Assembly: GCF_016458235.1 (NCBI RefSeq)
Contig: NZ_JAEMHK010000011.1
Span: forward strand, 1-64,000
DNA from: Geomonas propionica
GTDB taxonomy: Bacteria > Desulfobacterota > Desulfuromonadia > Geobacterales > Geobacteraceae
Length of the DNA: 64,000 bases
Direction of reading: 5' to 3'
Both the position numbers and the translations under genes were made by a program. This document shows positions 26,972 through 35,250 of the stretch, one piece after another; position 1 is the stretch's first letter, and each line of letters opens with the position of its first letter. The notes beneath the pieces are model-generated. The model was given only the letters and a program-made list of their open reading frames with translations. It made no database searches and was not told the DNA's origin.

Positions 26972-27892
26972 CTACTTTGACAGGATCTGCAGCAGCAGTT
27001 CTGGCTCGCAGATGGCTTCCTTCAGTTTCAGCTTCAATTCGTCGAGCTCGGCGTAAGCCTGCGGCTTGGTGATCTTCCCGGTGCGGTACAGAAGCCTCAG
27101 GTTCTTACGCACCGCCTCCGCCGCCGCCAGCGCTCGCTCCCCGGTGGGGTCGGCGTGGAAGAAGCGCGAGGAGTCGTCGTTGTTCAGGAAGTCGAACACC
27201 GCTTCCTGGGCCAGATGCATGTACTCCTCCCGGTCGTTTTCCTCGAGGGCGTAGCGCGAGGTGTCGGACAGGGTCTGCAGGATGCTCTGCCACTTCTCCA
27301 GGCGGCTCACCAGCAGGATGGAGTTGAAGATCTTCTTGTTGGTGCCGAAGGAGAAGATGGTGTCCGAGACAACCTTGCGCAGCAACTGGTCGTTGCTGGA
27401 GAAGTGTTCCAGCGAAACCTTCCTGGCGGTCTCCCAGATTTCCTTGTCCACGTAGTTCTCGAAGCGCATCTCCCAATAGGCGTGTTTCAGGGTGAGCGAG
27501 GAGAAGCTGCGCATCACCTTGTACGGGACGTAGTAGTTGTGGGCGATGCAGTCCGCGGCCAGGTGGGAGAGATACCCGTAGGCGCAGGCCTGCTGGGCGG
27601 GGTCGCTCGCCTTGTCCAGGACCCGGTGGCCGACGCTCCAGCGGTGGCAGTGGTGCAGGTAGTGGGTGAACTTCTTGCCCAGGGTGATGTCGGCGGCGAT
27701 GGTGCCGTAGAGGAAGTCGTAGGGATGTGCCGAGATGATGGCGGCGACGGCCGATTTCAGGGCATCGAGGTTGTTCAGCACGTTCATGCCCAGTTGAAGG
27801 TGCACCCCGGCGCCCCAGGCGAGGGCCTGCTCGGGGAGCGCCAAGACAAGCAGGGATGTGACGAGAAGTAAAAGCGGCATGCATTCGAGCAT
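26972..27892 (-). CDS. Zinc-dependent phospholipase C-like secreted protein
   Basis: A 306-residue secreted protein. Signal peptide 1-25 ends at ALA|WG, leaving Trp as the mature first residue, which in zinc phospholipase C is itself a zinc ligand. The other family metal residues appear in order: His in GAGVHLQLG, Asp in IAADITLGKK, His in HHCHRWSVGH, His and Asp in GYLSHLAADCIAHNYY, and His and Glu in HAYWEMRFEN. The match to the P1 nuclease/PLC fold is by motif only. It runs opposite to the UDG-like gene with start regions 34 bases apart. Confidence 0.75.
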   Translation of the reverse strand: MLECMPLLLLVTSLLVLALPEQALAWGAGVHLQLGMNVLNNLDALKSAVAAIISAHPYDFLYGTIAADITLGKKFTHYLHHCHRWSVGHRVLDKASDPAQQACAYGYLSHLAADCIAHNYYVPYKVMRSFSSLTLKHAYWEMRFENYVDKEIWETARKVSLEHFSSNDQLLRKVVSDTIFSFGTNKKIFNSILLVSRLEKWQSILQTLSDTSRYALEENDREEYMHLAQEAVFDFLNNDDSSRFFHADPTGERALAAAEAVRKNLRLLYRTGKITKPQAYAELDELKLKLKEAICEPELLLQILSK

Positions 27893-27926
27893 AGTTAATG
27901 AAACCGGAAATGTAAAGGGGTTTAGG

Positions 27927-28625
27927 ATGGCGGAGATGGAGGAGCGGGAGCTGTTGTTACGCTCGCTGAAGGGTTACCTGGGGGACCTGGCCGACAGCGG
28001 CGTGGACGAACTTGCCTTCGGTGCCGGACCCGTCGCGGCCGCCCCAGTGGTGGCAGTGTCCGCCGGGCCTGCGGCCGTGGCCGCTTCGGCTTCAGCCGCG
28101 AATCCCGTAGCGCCTGCCGAGCCGGTGCCGGGTGCCACATCCGCAGCGTCCGAAGTACCCCAAGTATCCACAGCCCCCGACTCTCCCGCGGGCGTTGAGC
28201 CGGTGTGCCGTCAGGAGGGGAACCCGCGCGCGCGCCTGCTTTTCCTGATGGCCGGCGCCGGGTACGCTGGAGCGGCCGGGGATCTGCTGGCCAAGATCAT
28301 CGGCGCGATGAAGTTCAGCACCAACGACGTCTGCCTGCTCAGCTTCGATGCGGGGGGGGACGCCGCGGTTGGGGCGCGCAGCATCGCAGCAAGGATCAAC
28401 ACGGTGGCGCCTGAGGTGGTGGTCGCGCTGGGCGAGGAGGCGACCTCGCTGCTGCTCGGCCCACATGCTTCCCTGGAGCAGGTGCGCGGCCAATGGCAGG
28501 ATGTCCGGGGGAGGGCGGTGATGCCGACCCTGCACCCCGAACTCCTGCTGGAGGACGAGGGGCTCAAGCGCCACGTCTGGGAGGACATGAAGCTTGTGAT
28601 GCGCCGGCTGGCAGGGGCATCCTAG
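27927..28625 (+). CDS. Uracil-DNA glycosylase superfamily-like protein, degenerate
   Basis: A 232-residue cytoplasmic protein. After an acidic start and a long Ala/Pro/Val linker (about 35-90) comes a UDG-like domain: LLFLMAGAGYAGAAGDLLAKIIGAMKFSTNDVCLLSF aligns with the G-x-AG-x-LL...DVY region of family 4 UDGs, and MPTLHPELLLEDEGLKRHVWEDM matches the P-T-x-HP-x-LL motif. The Cys residues that ligate the 4Fe-4S cluster and the GExPG motif of catalytic members are not visible. So it may be non-catalytic or a divergent subfamily. ATG at 27927; it ends in a 4-base CTAG overlap with the opposite gene. Confidence 0.6.
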   Translation: MAEMEERELLLRSLKGYLGDLADSGVDELAFGAGPVAAAPVVAVSAGPAAVAASASAANPVAPAEPVPGATSAASEVPQVSTAPDSPAGVEPVCRQEGNPRARLLFLMAGAGYAGAAGDLLAKIIGAMKFSTNDVCLLSFDAGGDAAVGARSIAARINTVAPEVVVALGEEATSLLLGPHASLEQVRGQWQDVRGRAVMPTLHPELLLEDEGLKRHVWEDMKLVMRRLAGAS

Positions 28626-29038
28626 TGCGGGGTGGCGCACGACTTCAACCGGCCGCTTTCGAAGAGGGCGATGGGCTGCTGCTCGACGCACATCTTGCCG
28701 TCCACCTCGACCCGCGTGGCCAGGACGCAACTCTCCAGCTTCCCCGACTGGTAAAAGCTGATCAAGCCGTACTCATTGCAGACCAAGTTCTCGTAGTAGA
28801 AAAAGTTCTTGGTGATGCAGCTTTTCAGCATGCCCAGTTCATAGAATTCCGCGGTCGACAGCATGTTGCAGGTTACACCGCTCAAGATGGTGATGTCTTT
28901 CAGGTTGCACGATTTGAGATCGCCGTTGGGATAGTAGATGATGTCTGAACCGGGGTTGCAAATGGTCGCGTCCAGCGCCAGTGCCCGTTCCGTTCCGACA
29001 GACAGCAGGAACATCAGAATCAGCAGCATCTGCTTCAT
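28622..29038 (-). CDS. Secreted Cys-rich repeat protein (MORN/YwqK-like)
   Basis: A 138-residue protein with a signal peptide (1-22, MLLILMFLLSVGTERALA). The mature part has four copies of a ~25-residue unit: C...I.YYPNGDLKSC, FYELGMLKSCI, SFYQSGKLESCVL and ALFESGRLKSCAT, each spaced with a preceding Cys. The pattern Y-x-x-G-x-L-x-S-C resembles MORN/YwqK toxin-antitoxin repeats, but here the repeats carry paired cysteines, suggesting disulfides. ATG start with GGAGGTGG upstream. No function is known to me. Confidence 0.7.
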   Translation of the reverse strand: MKQMLLILMFLLSVGTERALALDATICNPGSDIIYYPNGDLKSCNLKDITILSGVTCNMLSTAEFYELGMLKSCITKNFFYYENLVCNEYGLISFYQSGKLESCVLATRVEVDGKMCVEQQPIALFESGRLKSCATPH

Positions 29039-29132
29039 AGACCACCTCCAGCGACAGTATTGGTTCCCCGATTCACCCCGCCAAGTATAGAGTTCTTGAT
29101 AGATAATTCAAACCTGTCGTGCGCCCCTTTTC

Positions 29133-29160
29133 TTGACTCCTAATGTTGATTAGCTATCCT
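29133..29160 (+). promoter_or_regulatory. Sigma70-type promoter for the BON lipoprotein
   Basis: TTGACT (29133-29138), 16-base spacer, TATCCT (29155-29160), 46 bases before the ATG. Confidence 0.55.
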
Positions 29161-29205
29161 TAATCGGTTCCAGGGTGGCAAATTTCAGCTAGAAAGGAGA
29201 TCGTC

Positions 29206-29526
29206 ATGGGAAAAGCGAAACGCATCGTCACGGTCCTTGTCAGCGCCTGCCTGCTCACTTCTTTGGTCGGGTGTACCCACACCCACACCACCAAGCACGA
29301 AACTGCGGGCGAGTACGTCGATGACGCTGCCGTCACCACCCGCGTCAAGGCTGCCATCTTCGACGAACTGGCGCTGAAGACCTTCCAGATCAATGTGACC
29401 ACTTACCAAGGGGTGGTGCAGTTGAGCGGGTTCGTGGACTCGGCTGAGAATGCGAGAAGGGCGGGTGATATTGCCCGCGGTGTGAAGGGTGTCAGGGAAG
29501 TAAAGAACGACCTGATCACCAAGTAA
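29206..29526 (+). CDS. BON-domain lipoprotein (OsmY/Hns-like)
   Basis: A 106-residue predicted lipoprotein: signal peptide ending LVGC (lipidated Cys23), His/Thr-rich linker and one BON domain (about 40-105) with DDAAVTTRVKAAIF, INVTTYQGVVQLSGFVDSAENARRAGDIARGVKGVREVKNDLI. BON domains bind lipid and are found in osmotically induced envelope proteins. ATG with AAAGGAG upstream. A strong two-way terminator follows. Confidence 0.9.
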   Translation: MGKAKRIVTVLVSACLLTSLVGCTHTHTTKHETAGEYVDDAAVTTRVKAAIFDELALKTFQINVTTYQGVVQLSGFVDSAENARRAGDIARGVKGVREVKNDLITK

Positions 29527-29533
29527 CGGCACA

Positions 29534-29569
29534 AAAAAGCCCCCTCCCTTTCGGGAGGGGGCTTTTTTC
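29534..29569. terminator. Bidirectional terminator
   Basis: AAAAAAGCCCCCTCCC/GGGAGGGGGCTTTTTT stem with a TTTC loop, between convergent BON and DUF2795 genes. Confidence 0.95.
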
Positions 29570-29570
29570 T

Positions 29571-29870
29571 TTAGTGATGAGCCCTGCTGTGGGATTTTGC
29601 CTGTCCGCTTGTCTGTTGTTTCGCCTTGCCTGACACCTTGCCGGATTTGGATTCGCCGGATTCCTCACTGCCTTTCCCGAAGGACTTCATGACGTCGGCC
29701 ATGTTGCCGTATTCCCGGTCTTCCATTTTCTGGATTTCGTCGAGAACTACTTTCTCTGCTTTCATGTGCTGAGCATGTTTGAGTAGATCCTGTTTCTCAG
29801 CCGGGAAGTCAATGCCTTTGAGATGTTTTGTCACGTTCGCCGGTGAATGACCAGTGCCTCGGGTTGCCAT
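29571..29870 (-). CDS. DUF2795 domain protein
   Basis: A 99-residue soluble protein whose first 60 residues match the DUF2795 pattern: VTKHLKGIDFPAEKQDLLKHAQHMKAEKVVLDEIQKMEDREYGNMADVMKSFG. The tail is low complexity (Ser, Lys, Gly, Gln, His). Role unknown. ATG with GGAGGAAGTT upstream. Confidence 0.85.
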   Translation of the reverse strand: MATRGTGHSPANVTKHLKGIDFPAEKQDLLKHAQHMKAEKVVLDEIQKMEDREYGNMADVMKSFGKGSEESGESKSGKVSGKAKQQTSGQAKSHSRAHH

Positions 29871-29979
29871 AACTTCCTCCTTTTGCTGATGTACTTTTTC
29901 CCGATCACAAGTCGATTGTATTGAATTGGTTTTTTTTAATCAATACAAAAAGCCAGCTCACATTGACGCGGGAACAGTA

Positions 29980-30996
29980 TCAGAACCAGTACTGTGCCAG
30001 CACCATCATGACACTGGTGCCGCATATGAACCAGGTGACGTAATCGCCGATGTAGCCGCTGTGGATGTGGCGCAACAGACCTACCGGACCGCGCAGCAGC
30101 CACTTGACCTGCTCTCTGTGCCGCCCCCGCAGCGCCCGGGGCCGAGGAATAGTGCGGCGATGGCCAGCGCCGTTACCGTGGTGGCCAGGGGGGCAGCGAG
30201 TCCCGGCCTTGTCTGCTGTTCCGGTTGAAGTATTGGCGTTGGCCGCCCTTGCAGTACCAGCGCGTGATAACTCGCACTGTCGACGAAACGATCCGCCGCT
30301 TCTTGGGCGACCAGCTGCAACTGCGGCAGCATCCCCGCCAGGAGGCAGCAAAGGAGCAGCATGATCCGAGGTATCGGGCCGTGGGAGTGACCGGTCTCCG
30401 ATCCCTCTTCCCCGGTGGCGGGTGCCGAACTTGGAGAAGGCCTCGGGATGTCCCAGGCCGAAGAAGATGCCTCCAGCCGCGCGCAGCACGGTGCCCGCCG
30501 TCAGTGCGGAACAGAGCGACAACAGGGGCGACAGGTAGAGCGTCGGGAGCACGGCCACCGGGTCGGTGGGGGACATGATGGCACCAAAGAGCAGCGACTG
30601 GGCCAGCCCGACCTTGAGCCCCAAGAGGAGCGTGATGGCGTAAAATGCGGCGCCGATCGCCCCGGCCGAGACCAGCACCCCGGCCACGGCGAAGAGGGCG
30701 ATGCTGAGCTTCACGTTGAGGAGTTCTTCCACCTTGACGAAGAGACCGCCGGTGAAGAGGAGCAGGCTCAGGATCCCCTGCAGGAACAGTACGTCGAAGT
30801 CGATGCGGCTCATGATCCGCTGCGCCGGGGTCATTACGTCGATCGCCAATGCGAGCAAAAGCCACAGCAACAGGGACAAGAGCAGGCTCTGCAGCAGGAG
30901 CCCCACGGTAGGCTCCAGTTTCAGGAAGCGGTAGTTGATGTAGGCGAAGGTCGCGGTGAGCGTGGTCAAGAGCGCCGTGATCTGGAAGACGCGCAT
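29980..30996 (-). pseudogene. Chimeric cation/proton antiporter pseudogene (NhaP-like N-terminus joined to MrpD-like C-terminus)
   Basis: From 30996 leftward the frame encodes an NhaP-type antiporter N-terminus with six or so TM helices, ending in GAIMSPTDPVAVLPTLY. At about 30530 the sequence becomes MrpD-like (SALTAGTVLRAAGGIFFGLGHPEA). Near 30415 the MrpD-like reading moves to another frame (EEGSETGHSHGPIPRIMLLL, then AADRFVDSASYHALVLQG, 30362-30081), and near 30130 it returns to the first frame for the typical end LLRHIHSGYIGDYVTWF. So the open frame across the whole region is accidental in its middle third. Two frameshifts and a gene fusion mark it as non-functional. Coordinates of the joints are approximate. 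Confidence 0.7.
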
Positions 30997-31002
30997 CCGC
31001 TG

Positions 31003-33042
31003 TCACTGGGCCGTCTTGAGCCAGCAGCGCAGCATCTCCGCCACGCTCCAGGCCTGGGCGATGCATCCCCGCGGGTTGTAGGGCTGTTCGGCGTCGAAGA
31101 TCTCGCTGATGGAGCCGATGCACTGCTGGTTCAGTTGCTGCACCAGGCCGTCCAGGAAGGCGCGCGCGGCGCCGACCTCTTCCGGGTAGAGCTTCAGCCA
31201 GGCATCGACGAAGGTGCCGATGAGCCAGGGCCATACCGTCCCCTGGTGATAGGCGGCGTCGCGGGCCCTGAGGTCGCCGTGGTAGGTCGGTTTGTAGTCG
31301 GGATGTCCGGGGGCGAGGGTGCGCAGACCAACCGGTGTCAGCAGGCGCTGGCGCACCGTGTCCAGCACATTGGACCAGCGTTCGCGCTCCAGGACCGGGT
31401 AGGGGAGCGAGATGGCGAAGAGCTGGTTGGGACGGCAGGCGTTGTCGTCGCCGAGTTCGCCGTCCACGACGTCGTAGAGGTAGCCGCCGTCGGTGTACCA
31501 GAAGCGCTGGTTGAAGGAGCGGTAGGTCTGGTCGGCGTAGGCGCCCAACTGGCGCGAGTACTGTTCGTCCCCCATATGCTCGGCCCACTGCTGCATCAGG
31601 CGCAAGGCGTTGTACCAGAGCGCGTTTAACTCCACCGCCTTGCCGCGCCGGGGCGTCACCACCCAGTCCCCGACCTTGGCGTCCATCCAGGTGAGCTGGT
31701 AGCCTTCGGCGCCCTGTTTCAAGAGGCCGTCGCTCGGGTCGACGCCGATGCCGAAACTGGTGCCGGACAGGTGCCGGTCGATGATCTCGCGCATCTGGGG
31801 CATGATCATGTGCAGCGTGGCACGGTCGTTGGTGTATTCCAGGTAGCGGTTCAGGGCGTGGAAGAACCAAAGGCTCGCGTCGGCGGTGTGGTACAACCCC
31901 TCGCTGTGCCCCTCGGGAAAGAGGTTGGGGATGAGCCCGTTCTTCACGTAGTGGGCGAAGGTGCGCAGTATCCACCCTGCCTCGGTGTGGCGCCCGGTGG
32001 CCAGGGTGAGCCCCTCCAGCGAGATCATGGTGTCGCGCCCCCAGTCGGTGAACCAGTGGTAGCCGGCGATCACTGTGCAGACTTCGTCCCCCATGGCGTG
32101 GGCGCGCACGCTTTCCTTGTGCCGCCCGGCAGGGGTAATGATGAACTGGTCGGTGGCGAGGACCAGTTCGGCAGGAAGCCCCTGGCGCGCCCTCGGATCC
32201 GCCGCGGCCAGGAGCAACCGGCGCCGCTCCCGTTCCATCTCCAGGGCTGCTGCCGGTGACAGTGCCGCGATGGTCTCCCAGGTCTCGGTCGAGGCGGTAA
32301 GCGCCGCGTCCTGGCCGATGCCGAGGTCCACCGCGAAGTAGCCGGCGGTCCAGAGCGTCCCCAGCGAGTCGTAGCCGCGGGAACTCTCGACGTCGTAGAA
32401 GATGTCGGTTTTATGTTTCTCCTCCAGGGTGAAGTTCCCCCTGCCGCCGTTGATGACCAGCCGAAGCTGCGGCGAGTTGGCGCCGGAGGAGATCTGGTAG
32501 CGGTTCTGCACCGCGGTGAACATGTAGGGATCGTCGGAGGTGATGTCCACCGAGGCGTCGTGGGGCCGGAACTGCAGGTAGGGTTGCAACTTCAGGCGCA
32601 CCAGCTTGTCCCCGGAGATGAGGCGGTAGATCAGGTGCACCGTGTTCTGGCGATGCACCATGACCAGCTGCTTCTCGATCACGGTCCCGTTGATCTCGTA
32701 GCGCCAGACCGGCAGGCCGTCTTCCAGGCGGAACCCGGTCAGGTACTCCATGCCGTGAAAGTCGAGCCCCGCCTCCTTCTGGTCGCCGCCGAAGCGCACC
32801 ATGCTTCCGTCCGGGAAGCGGATCGCCTCGGTTAGCCGGTTCAGCATCACGATGCGCCCCATGGGCGAAGGGTAGGCGGCGATGAGCAGGCCGTGGTAGC
32901 GCCGGGTCAGTGCGCCGCAGACGGTCCCGGAGGCGTATCCCCCGAGGCCGTTGGTCAAAAGCCACTCCTGCTCCAAGAGTTGCCGCGTCTTCACTTCCTC
33001 GTCGTGGCGGTCGAAATGAAATTCCCGCGTCACCGTGGTCAT
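31003..33042 (-). CDS. Glycogen debranching enzyme family protein (amylo-alpha-1,6-glucosidase, GH133-like)
   Basis: A 679-residue enzyme with an N-terminal beta domain (1-270; [27 protein letters not shown] is the family start) and a C-terminal (alpha/alpha)6 glucosidase domain. Blocks include [31 protein letters not shown] and [25 protein letters not shown]. It is expected to remove alpha-1,6 branches of glycogen or maltooligosaccharides. It overlaps the treZ stop by ATGA, so the two are translated together. Confidence 0.88.
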   Translation of the reverse strand: [679 protein letters not shown]

Positions 33043-34916
33043 GACTGGTTCCCTCCTTCCGGCACCGGAATCAGTACCAGCGTTGCATACCCCTGCAGGC
33101 GCCAGAATTTCTCGGTGTCGAGCTTGGGCGTGCCGGAACCGCGGAACTCGATCTTTTCACTGCTCCAGAGTATCTCCCAGGCGCACCCCAGGGGCGGGGC
33201 GAGCATCGGCTCCGGGATCGGCACCAGATGCTGTTCGCGCCCCAGGTTCACCAGCACCAGGCGCTGCTCCTCTTGCAGGAAGTAGCGCAGCAAAAAGCCC
33301 GTAGTTCCCAGCACCGCCCCCTCGATATGACAGGTGTAGCCGCGACTGAACACCGGATCCTCACGTCGCAGCCGGATCAAGTCGCGGTAGAGCGCATAGA
33401 CCTTGCCGTGGCGCTCCCGCTCCCTCAGGTCCAGGCGCGACTGCTGGAAGGTCTCCAGTTCGTACGGCTTGTCGATGGTTTCGATCACCTCGGGGGAGTC
33501 GACGTTGGTGAACTGTTTCAGGAACTCGATGCGGCCGGTGTGGACCTGCTGCGAGATTTCGGGATTGAGATCGGCGAAGTAAAGGAAGGGGGCGCTGGCG
33601 GCGAACTCCTGCCCCTGGAAGATCATCGGGGTCTGGGGGAGGAGCAACAGCAGTGCCGTCATGGCGCGCAGGCCCGCAGGGTTGGTGAGCCGGTCGATGC
33701 GAATACCCCAGGCTGAGTTGCCGATCTGGTCGTGGTTCTGGATGTAATTGATATAGCAACTCGGGCTTTTGCCCAGGGTGGGGGAGCCGCGCCGTTTCCC
33801 CTGCCAGAAGTAGAACTGTCCTTGGAACAGGTAGCTCCACTTGGCGCAGGAGATCATCTCCTGGGGAGAACCGAAGTATTCGGAGTAGTAGGCGTCGTGA
33901 TAGCCGGTGAGGGCGACGTGGGCACTGTGGTGGAAGTCGTCGTTCCAGACCCCGTCCATGCCGAAGCCCCCTTCCTCCCTGGGGCGCAGGCAACGGAAGT
34001 CCTGTTCCTCGTTTTCCGCCACCAGCAGCAGCCGGCGCTTGCCGGCGTGCTCCCGGACCCGGCTGGTGATGTCCCCCAGGATATGGATCTCGGAATTGTC
34101 GATGATGGCGTGGGTGGCGTCGAAGCGCAGTCCGTCGATGTGAAATTCGTCGATCCAGTAGGCGGCGTTGGCCATGAAGAATTCGCGCACCGGGCCGCAC
34201 TGCCTGCCGTCGAAGTTCATCACCTTACCCCAGTCGCTTTCATGCTCGCCGTAGTAAAAGTCGGAGTAGCGGGCCAAGTAGTTCCCCTCGGGGCCGAAGT
34301 GGTTGTAGACCACGTCCAGCAAGACGCCCAGCCCGAGGCTGTGGGCGCGGTCCACGAAGCCGCGCATGTCGTCAGGCTTGCCGTAAAGGCGGGTGGGGGC
34401 AAAGTGGTTCACCCCGTCGTACCCCCAACCGAACCGGCCGGGGAAGTCCGCCACTGGCATCACCTCGACCAGGGTGATGCCGAGGTCCTTAAGTGCCGGG
34501 AGTTGCTCTTCAGCCGCGCGCCACGTCCCCTCCATGGTGAAGGTGCCCAGGTGCAGCTCGTAGATGACGTGCCCCTCGCGCTCCACCCCGGTCCACTCCT
34601 GATCGCTCCAGGAGAAACTGTTTGGGTCGATCACCTGGGAGGGGCCGTGCGGCCCCTCGGGCTGGAAGCGGGAGGCGGGGTCGGGGAAACAGTCGCCGCC
34701 GTCGAGGCAGTAACGGTAACGCGAGCCGACAGCTGCGTCGCGGCAGGTGCCGGAAAAGTAGCCACCTTCCTCCGGGGCGAGGACAGTCGACTGCGGCGCC
34801 GGAGTCCCCTCGAGCACCACCTCCACCTCCATGTGCCCGGGCGCCCAGACCCTGAAATGCACCCCTTCCGGCATCACTTCCGCACCGATCGGCATCCTTC
34901 TCTGTACCGAAGCCAT
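33039..34916 (-). CDS. treZ: Malto-oligosyltrehalose trehalohydrolase (TreZ)
   Basis: Releases trehalose from maltooligosyltrehalose. The 625-residue protein has an N-terminal CBM48-like domain (1-100) and a GH13 barrel. Catalytic residues: nucleophile Asp in GLRFDATHAIID, acid Glu in LLLVAENEEQ and Asp in NHDQIGNSA; WGYDGVNHFAPT and VYNHFGPEGNYL are family blocks. The partner TreY is not in the window. ATG at 34916 follows GGGAGGGGTG; a longer frame to 34937 lacks such a site. Paired with the debranching enzyme, a glycogen-to-trehalose route is likely. Confidence 0.92.
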   Translation of the reverse strand: MASVQRRMPIGAEVMPEGVHFRVWAPGHMEVEVVLEGTPAPQSTVLAPEEGGYFSGTCRDAAVGSRYRYCLDGGDCFPDPASRFQPEGPHGPSQVIDPNSFSWSDQEWTGVEREGHVIYELHLGTFTMEGTWRAAEEQLPALKDLGITLVEVMPVADFPGRFGWGYDGVNHFAPTRLYGKPDDMRGFVDRAHSLGLGVLLDVVYNHFGPEGNYLARYSDFYYGEHESDWGKVMNFDGRQCGPVREFFMANAAYWIDEFHIDGLRFDATHAIIDNSEIHILGDITSRVREHAGKRRLLLVAENEEQDFRCLRPREEGGFGMDGVWNDDFHHSAHVALTGYHDAYYSEYFGSPQEMISCAKWSYLFQGQFYFWQGKRRGSPTLGKSPSCYINYIQNHDQIGNSAWGIRIDRLTNPAGLRAMTALLLLLPQTPMIFQGQEFAASAPFLYFADLNPEISQQVHTGRIEFLKQFTNVDSPEVIETIDKPYELETFQQSRLDLRERERHGKVYALYRDLIRLRREDPVFSRGYTCHIEGAVLGTTGFLLRYFLQEEQRLVLVNLGREQHLVPIPEPMLAPPLGCAWEILWSSEKIEFRGSGTPKLDTEKFWRLQGYATLVLIPVPEGGNQS

Positions 34917-35138
34917 CACCCCTCCCGAGCCGTCCACTGTTCGGAAAAATTAACACGCTTTAAAATAACACACTCCGCGAATTTTAAAACCGAAGCGGGG
35001 CCGGGCCTTCTTCATGTGCCTTCCTTTCCTTTGCGGGAAGGGAGCGAATGACGCAACTGTTTGCGACGGGAGGGGAGGCAACCACCGCCATGTCCGCCAT
35101 CTTATTGGGGGAAAGAGCTGTTTTTTGCGTGAACTGGT

Positions 35139-35166
35139 TTGACAGAAAATCCGTCACTGCTAGTAT
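35139..35166 (+). promoter_or_regulatory. Promoter for the sugar cluster
   Basis: TTGACA (35139-35144), 16-base spacer and TAGTAT (35161-35166), 85 bases before the first cluster gene, in the 334-base gap from treZ. No other feature was seen there. Confidence 0.6.
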
Positions 35167-35250
35167 TGAGTTTTGTTAATTTGAACTGATTAATTTTGTA
35201 TTAATTAGATGACCGCTACCGCAGATATCTCACCCCTTAGGGAGGATCCT

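Noticed and set aside
30173-31975. 600-codon minus frame crossing the debranching enzyme and the antiporter remnant
   Set aside because: It crosses a well supported gene (31003-33042) out of frame, is extremely Arg/Pro-rich and has no recognised domain.
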